From Ahaetulla prasina (lineage: Eukaryota > Chordata > Lepidosauria > Squamata > Colubridae), in NCBI RefSeq assembly GCF_028640845.1, contig NC_080539.1, positions 164,002,236 to 164,066,235 of the forward strand: a DNA stretch of 64,000 nucleotides, written 5' to 3'. The translations under genes and the position numbers were made by a program. Shown here in pieces: positions 58,797 to 64,000 of this stretch (its first letter is position 1; each line of letters starts with the position of its first letter). Under the pieces are notes generated by a model, which saw only the letters and a list, made by a program, of their open reading frames with translations, ran no database searches and was not told where the DNA came from.

Positions 58797-59367
58797 CTAG
58801 AAAAATCCCCATTAAATATTTATATAAAAGTACACTAAGGTAATTTGATAATATCTATTAAAGAGCACCTGTTACTTTACAGATGAAATTTATTTTATAA
58901 AATGCAACACTGATTTGGACAGTTTGCAATATTTCAGAATGAACTTTATAATATATAATTTTAATATTTTTAAAAACACTTCTTGAAATATTATAAGGTA
59001 TCCATGAGACTTTTGAATACATGACAAAGCTCTTATAATTTCAAGATCATAACTATAAATTGACAAGAAAGGCCAAACAGCAAAGATATTTTCCAATCAG
59101 AGTCCTGAACAATTCATTCAAAAGCACCATGAACGTCTGAAGAGAAAAAACAGCACTGATTAGAATTTATCAAGCATGAAGGAATTACCAAGGCCTGAAT
59201 CCATAATTGAAGAAGACCCGTCTGTTATTATCCAACATTTAAATGTATAGTTTGATTAATAAGTTTTTCCAGATTATTAAGAACTCAAATAACTTGTGTT
59301 GTTTTTCAACATAATAGCATTTCACTTGTATTTATCAAAGTAGCTGTCAAATTACTATCATCATTAC
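58797..59367 (-). other. Intron, no recognised feature
   Basis: This is about 570 bp of AT-rich intron with no named repeat. Confidence 0.5.
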
Positions 59368-59476
59368 CTTCTTCTTCACCTTCTGTGGAAACCTCATGGT
59401 GGTTCTGGATTCCATAGCTATTTCTCCTTAATGATTTCCTCCTCCTTTTCACTCTTGAGTACATATCCATGTTTTC
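59368..59476 (-). CDS. ATAD2B: ATAD2B exon, N-terminal basic to acidic segment
   Basis: This exon is 109 nt, starting on a whole codon. It encodes ENMDMYSRVKRRRKSLRR, NSYGIQNHHEVSTEGEEE, with one base carried on. KRRRKSLRR is a likely nuclear localisation signal. The acceptor is ATTTTAG and the donor is GTAATG. Confidence 0.95.
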
Positions 59477-60601
59477 CTAAAATAAAAACCTCAAGAATGA
59501 TCTGCATCGCTAACAGCTAAATATACATGTAGCTTCCAACTATATAGTTAACCAAACTCTGATAGTCATAACAAATATTTTAATAAAAGGGAATCTGTAT
59601 GTATGCAAGACAGAGAGATGCTAAAATCACAGGCTAAACGAATGTAAGTATCTTTATTGGAAATTCCAATCAGAGTACTGAGTGTTCTATCTTAGGAACT
59701 ATAAAAGAATTCATGGGAGAGTTCAGAAAATAATTCAGTTATTGTATCTATTCAGCACATAGAAATATTTGATTTTATAAGAATGGAGCATCTGTTCTTG
59801 AATAAGCCCCCACATCTGGAGACAAGGGAGGCACAATCAGCACTGTAGAACTCACAGTAGCAAGGCACTCTGACTAGCTGGTTACAATTCTCTGGCCTTG
59901 CCACCATGTGGCAATGTGAGGCACAGGTTGTTGCTGCCCCAAGAGCTGGAATCTACAGAAATGAGCCAGAGATTCAAGAATTCTACCACTCAGAGCCACA
60001 GCTTCCCAGCAGCCAATAAGGTAGCTGGGAAGGGCGGGGCTGTTGCAAGCTGGCCAGCTCATAGAAGGGAAAGCCTTGTTGCCTCATCAGCTAGCTTCCA
60101 TTTATCCACTCATCCACCACAGCCTGCAAGTAGTTGTGCAATTCTCCAAAGTTGCAACAGACAGGACAGAGGAACTGTTTTTCCTGTTCCTGCGACTTGA
60201 TTTTGGATATCAGTTCCTACTATTTAAAGGAACTTAGGGAGTCATAAGCCCTGAATGCCAACCAGTAAAACATGTATATGTAGATGGACTGTTTCGCATT
60301 AATCATACTGTCTTACAGATGGTTGACTACCATATAATCCACCACAACCCATGTCACTTCGTATGAGTTATTATTGTATTGTTTATGACATAGTACAGTA
60401 TTGACACCTGTTTTCCCCCTAGCCAGCTGCATTGCTTTATATCTTTCCCTTCTGTTCCTGTTATAAGGATTGAAAACTGTATACAGAATATTCAAAATTC
60501 ATTTGATCCGTTTTTTTATTAAGCTTTCAATGCTGAGCTATAACATACTCAAGGCTTAAACAAAATGTAAGGAAAAAAGATGAGAAGAGAATTAAACTTA
60601 C
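59477..60601 (-). other. Intron with unassigned GC-richer block
   Basis: The block at about 59790-60240 is GC-richer, with phrases such as CTGGCCTTGCCACCATGTGG and AAGGGCGGGGCTGTTGC. It has the look of an interspersed repeat, but I cannot name it. A SINE or hAT-like copy is possible. The flanks are AT-rich. Confidence 0.4.
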
Positions 60602-60704
60602 AAATTCAGTATCTGTCCACATACGCAACCGTTCCACTTCACCTGATCGCCTATTCCGTCTGATGTTAATATTATCCATTTCCTGAAGAACAGCTTCAGC
60701 AGTA
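60602..60704 (-). CDS. ATAD2B: ATAD2B exon, N-terminal segment
   Basis: This exon is 103 nt. One base completes a serine codon, then TAEAVLQEMDNINIRRN, RRSGEVERLRMWTDTEF follow on whole codons. It is nearly identical to the mammalian ATAD2B sequence I recall. The acceptor is CTATGTTAG and the donor is GTAAGT. Confidence 0.95.
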
Positions 60705-61627
60705 CTAACATAGAAAAACGGTAGTAATTTATTTACTTATTTATATTCTGGCTTTATTATTTTTATAAATAGCTCAACATACGCAATACTGTTTTCCCCA
60801 CGACAATAACTCTATGAGATAGATGACTTGGGCTGAGAAAGAGTGACTGGCCCCAAGTCAAATATGTAACAACTGCCTTGTGTTATTGTTAAGTAAATAC
60901 AATAAGCTGGATCATAATTAAATATAATTAAAATTAAATAAGATCCTTATAAAATTTTGGTCCAGTAAATAAATCAGCTAGTAGAAAACACAAAAAAGTG
61001 ATTTTTGCATTACAAAATTTCTACACCCTTTTTAGAAGGAATCCTCAGTGCCAAAGCAAGTTTTTACTGAATACAAGGGACTGCATTTAAGGAAATGAAC
61101 ATTATTACCCTCTTCCAGTGTGAGTAAATTTGTATTTTATCCATGATTTGCAGATATAGTTTAGAGGCAAAAATCAAATTAGAAAAATATGAGACCAAGG
61201 TTTATTCCCATATTCTCCATAATTCCTGAACAAACTCAACTCTTAAAATTCTGGTTCACATCATTTATTGCAGGGATAGGGGTTTCCTTTTCTTGCTGGG
61301 AACCTCATTTTTTTTAATGTAAAGTTTTGCCTCTAAGATAGTGTGACTGTAAAGTGGACAGACTGAAAAATGTCTGAACCATTTCTTTTCTATTTCCTAG
61401 GATACAGATTGCATAAAATAAGTACAATAAAGTTCTCAGAGATTGAAATTGGCTAGCTAAGTAAATTAAATGTTTAAATTGTTTGGAAGCTGAATATTCA
61501 ACTCTAGGGGGACATCTTTTTAAATATATAAATAAAATGCTTCTCATTGACTGAAATATAACACAAACATAATTTTAACAATACCATGAAATTATAGTGC
61601 TCTTATTATTGCACTATTCCAACATAC
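60705..61627 (-). other. Intron with possible LINE 3' piece
   Basis: Sequence at about 60720-60865 (TTATATTCTGGCTTTATTAT, GACAATAACTCTATGAGATA, GACTTGGGCTGAGAAAGAGT) resembles the 3' part of a CR1 or L2-like element. The rest is unassigned. Confidence 0.4.
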
Positions 61628-61781
61628 CTGTTTACCAATTGGTCAAACAGTAAACTCTGATTGAGACTTTCGAATCTGTTTTTTCTAGATCGACAACTTT
61701 TTCTAATTTCTCTGCCTCCATTTATACAGGCATGGTCACCGTCTCCCTTTTTTTCTCCTCGAAGAGAACAGCTTTTGAGAG
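61628..61781 (-). CDS. ATAD2B: ATAD2B exon, N-terminal segment
   Basis: This exon is 154 nt. Two bases complete a serine codon, then LKSCSLRGEKKGDGDHAC, INGGREIRKSCRSRKNRF, ESLNQSLLFDQLVN follow, with two bases carried on. RGEKKGDGD and KSCRSRKNRFES are ATAD2B-like. The acceptor is TTTGCAG and the donor is GTATGT. The methionine at 61794 belongs to the intron and is not a start. Confidence 0.95.
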
Positions 61782-62316
61782 CTGCAAATTTCAAGTTATA
61801 ATATTAATACTGAAAAATAATAAGTATTTAGGATGTGTATAACAAGGTGCATGGACTATTGCAAATGTAGATCAGTTGGGTTTATATAGTTCTTGTTGCT
61901 TTAATGGCATTTACATGAGTAAGCTACCCAGTGTTTTATGATTAGAAAGGTACAAAAATTGTGTAAAATATTTACACACACAGACATACTGTTTTATCCA
62001 CAATAAATATTTCAATTTTAATGAATGTATATTACTCTACAGCCTTCATGCTAAATTTGCTTTGAGGGATTCGGGGTACAGTCTAAGTAGAATTAGACTA
62101 AGTAGAATGGAGCCAGGAGCAAGAAAATGGAAGTAAATTAGGCCAGTTTAACAAGTGGGTACTTGGTCATGGAACAATGAACGTAGATTTTTTTGTTTAG
62201 TTTTTTGCACTGAAAAAAGTAATATAGCACATTGAAAAGTTAGGGAGACAGAAAGAACATTAAAAATATAAAAATGTTATGCATCAGAATAAGCAATTTA
62301 ACTATGAAGTACTTAC
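61782..62316 (-). other. Intron, no recognised feature
   Basis: This is about 535 bp of AT-rich intron with no named repeat. Confidence 0.5.
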
Positions 62317-62363
62317 ATAAACTACGACCATTTGGTAAAGTAGCACCAGATTGAGAAGTTAAC
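62317..62363 (-). CDS. ATAD2B: ATAD2B small exon, N-terminal region
   Basis: This is a 47-nt exon too short for a long frame. One base completes an arginine codon, then LTSQSGATLPNGRSL follows, with one base carried on that makes a serine codon with the next exon. LTSQ.GATLPNG agrees with the ATAD2B N-terminal region as I recall it. The acceptor is TTCTTAG and the donor is GTAAGT. Confidence 0.9.
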
Positions 62364-63602
62364 CTAAGAACAATTTAATTTGGAAAATTAGTTTATTGTA
62401 TTAAAATTACAATTCACATAATATTGATATTATTTCTATTCTCAAATGTTACATATCGGACATAAACTGTTATAATTTCAACTCTACAAGTGATATGAAA
62501 ACTATTTATAGCCCATCTGTGTATTTTAAAACAGTTAAATTATTTTTATGCTGCTTCTACAAACAACGAGCAAAGTTAATAATACACTGAAAGCAGGAAA
62601 GTGATTTTTTTCATTATAGATGCCCACACAGGACACTACTTTCAAATAATTGACAAAGCCAAGACAAAAAATGTAATTTATTTTACTTTTGAGTTAAATT
62701 ATGAAGTCAATTTGTAGAATATCTCTAGAACCACATCTGCTTCCAGAAACTTTGCACAGCTTGGAGAACTCAAGTTCTCTACCTCTGGTTTAAAGTCATC
62801 AATGAGAAAGCCTGGTATCAGTCTTTAAATTTGGTATTCATTTAATGAAGTTTAGCATTCCTAATTTTTTTACCTTTCTGGAAAGCATTCAAGTAAGGTA
62901 TAGGCTATTCAGTTCATTCCCTTGAAATAATGATTTGTATTGATCTACCATCATGCTTCAAACGATGTCAAGCTACTAAATATAACATTTTTAATTTGTA
63001 TGCTAATATGATAAATGCTTTCAAATGCAAACATTTGAAAAGAAAATATCTGTTGTAAAATAAAACTTTAATTAGTTTACATTGATCAGTTTATATATTC
63101 CAGGGCTATATTTTTTATTTGAAAAGAAAACAAAATACTTTCAAGCTGAAGTAGGGTCCTATCTCATAGTCACAATACAAAATAGCAAATAACGTGTTTA
63201 ATTCTTAGCATCATCAAAAACAGCTAAGTTTGAACGGTAATTATAGCAAAAGTTACATAAAATGATAGGGATCAAAAAACATTCAGAGTTTGAGTATTCC
63301 CAGGTCAATGAAACAATTCTTATTCTAGAATTTTGTCCTAAGCCTGTGCAAATAGACAACCTATTATGAATTTACCTACCACTCAACCTAATAATCTACT
63401 TTAATGGTTCTAAGACAAAAAAATAAAGGAGTAAAGAAGTTTATTTTGATTTTGTACTGTTTCCTATTGTGGAACGTTCAACATCTTTCATTTTTTCTTC
63501 AATTCAAAGATGGAATACAAGAAATATTCTAATGAAACATTTTAAATGGGATAATTTTATTCCAACTCAGAACATTTTTTTTCTTCCATTTTGTGTACTT
63601 AC
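62364..63602 (-). other. Intron, no recognised feature
   Basis: This is AT-rich with no repeat family or exon that I could support. Confidence 0.5.
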
Positions 63603-63639
63603 CTAATAACAGGGACTTTCCACTTGTGCAAAGTGTTAA
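63603..63639 (-). CDS. ATAD2B: Candidate ATAD2B 37-nt microexon
   Basis: A perfect AG/GTAAGT donor lies at 63602 and a TTTTAG acceptor at 63640. Read with two leading bases, it gives NTLHKWKVPVI and two bases (AG). These make an arginine codon with the first base of the next exon, the residue expected before LTSQ. A tryptophan sits near where the mammalian protein has one. Amino acid similarity is weak, so this is a candidate supported mainly by splice sites and phase. Confidence 0.45.
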
Positions 63640-64000
63640 CTAAAACTAATGTTATAAATAGTACTAATCTAATATTACAAATAGAACAATAATATCTACT
63701 ATACCAATTAGGATATGAAAAATGGCAATAATCAAAACCTTGAATTTTTAAAAATTTTAATATGCTTTAGCCACTATTACAAAATGCAACATTATCACAG
63801 AAAGAATTTGTAACATAAAAACTTTAAATAATTTACTGTCCTTAATAGCTAAGGAGTTAAACTGAAAAGAGGATAGATATATGCAGCAGTGTGCTAGCAA
63901 ATACATAACAACTGGCTCTGCTGGCTTCAGTCACTTGGCTGCACTACTAGCCAGCTAACAGTTGACTGACACAATACTAGGTATAGCAACTCAGTTCTGC
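63640..64000 (-). other. Start of first large intron, no recognised feature
   Basis: The AT-rich sequence shows no exon. The start-codon exon of ATAD2B must lie beyond the right edge, since nothing here reads like its serine and glycine-rich N-terminus. Confidence 0.5.

Noticed and set aside
61606..61794. Methionine at 61794 as a gene start
   Set aside because: It lies upstream of the TTTGCAG acceptor in intron sequence, and the exon is joined in phase to an upstream exon at 62317.

Overview
This window is intron-rich vertebrate nuclear DNA. It is filled on the minus strand by one gene, ATAD2B, the AAA+ ATPase and bromodomain protein that is the paralogue of ATAD2. I placed 27 successive exons, running from near 63.6 kb down to the stop codon at 2482. 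All have GT donors and AG acceptors, and every reading phase joins. One exon, the 37-nt one at the far right, is only a candidate. The first exon, with the start codon, lies beyond the right edge. Counting one copy of a duplicated exon, the exons add up to 4,016 nt, about 1,338 codons. With a first exon of roughly 115-120 codons this fits a vertebrate ATAD2B of about 1,450 residues.

The host is most likely a squamate reptile and probably an advanced snake. The evidence is the repeat content: Sauria-type and other tRNA-derived SINEs, a snake-type CR1 tail next to an AATAG-like microsatellite, reptile L1, Tc1-like and hAT elements, and TA-flanked elements with CCGTATATAC or CCGTATTTTT ends. This assignment comes from recall of repeat families, not from a search.

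Layout from right to left, which is 5' to 3' of the gene: 64-56.8 kb holds acidic and basic N-terminal exons; 55.4-48.6 kb the first AAA+ module with Walker A, Walker B and arginine-finger segments; 41.7-28.3 kb the lid of AAA1 and a degenerate second AAA module; 26.0-19.1 kb the bromodomain; 15.4-2.5 kb the C-terminal region and the stop. The first 2.5 kb is probably 3' UTR. No second gene was seen on either strand.

The most striking feature is at 6.7-14.1 kb. A 2,537-bp block containing the largest exon (684 nt) occurs twice in direct orientation, 4,919 bp apart. I saw only six substitutions and no indels between the copies. The exon is phase 1 at both ends and a multiple of three, so both copies could be spliced in frame. 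The 2,382-bp spacer starts exactly at a transposon insertion at a TA site and holds a GC-rich array of large palindromes. This is either a very recent exon duplication or an assembly-level false duplication; the sequence alone cannot decide. Other items worth a look are an internally deleted L1 with target-site duplications, several hAT insertions with clean 8-bp duplications, and four repeats with hammerhead-ribozyme-like cores.
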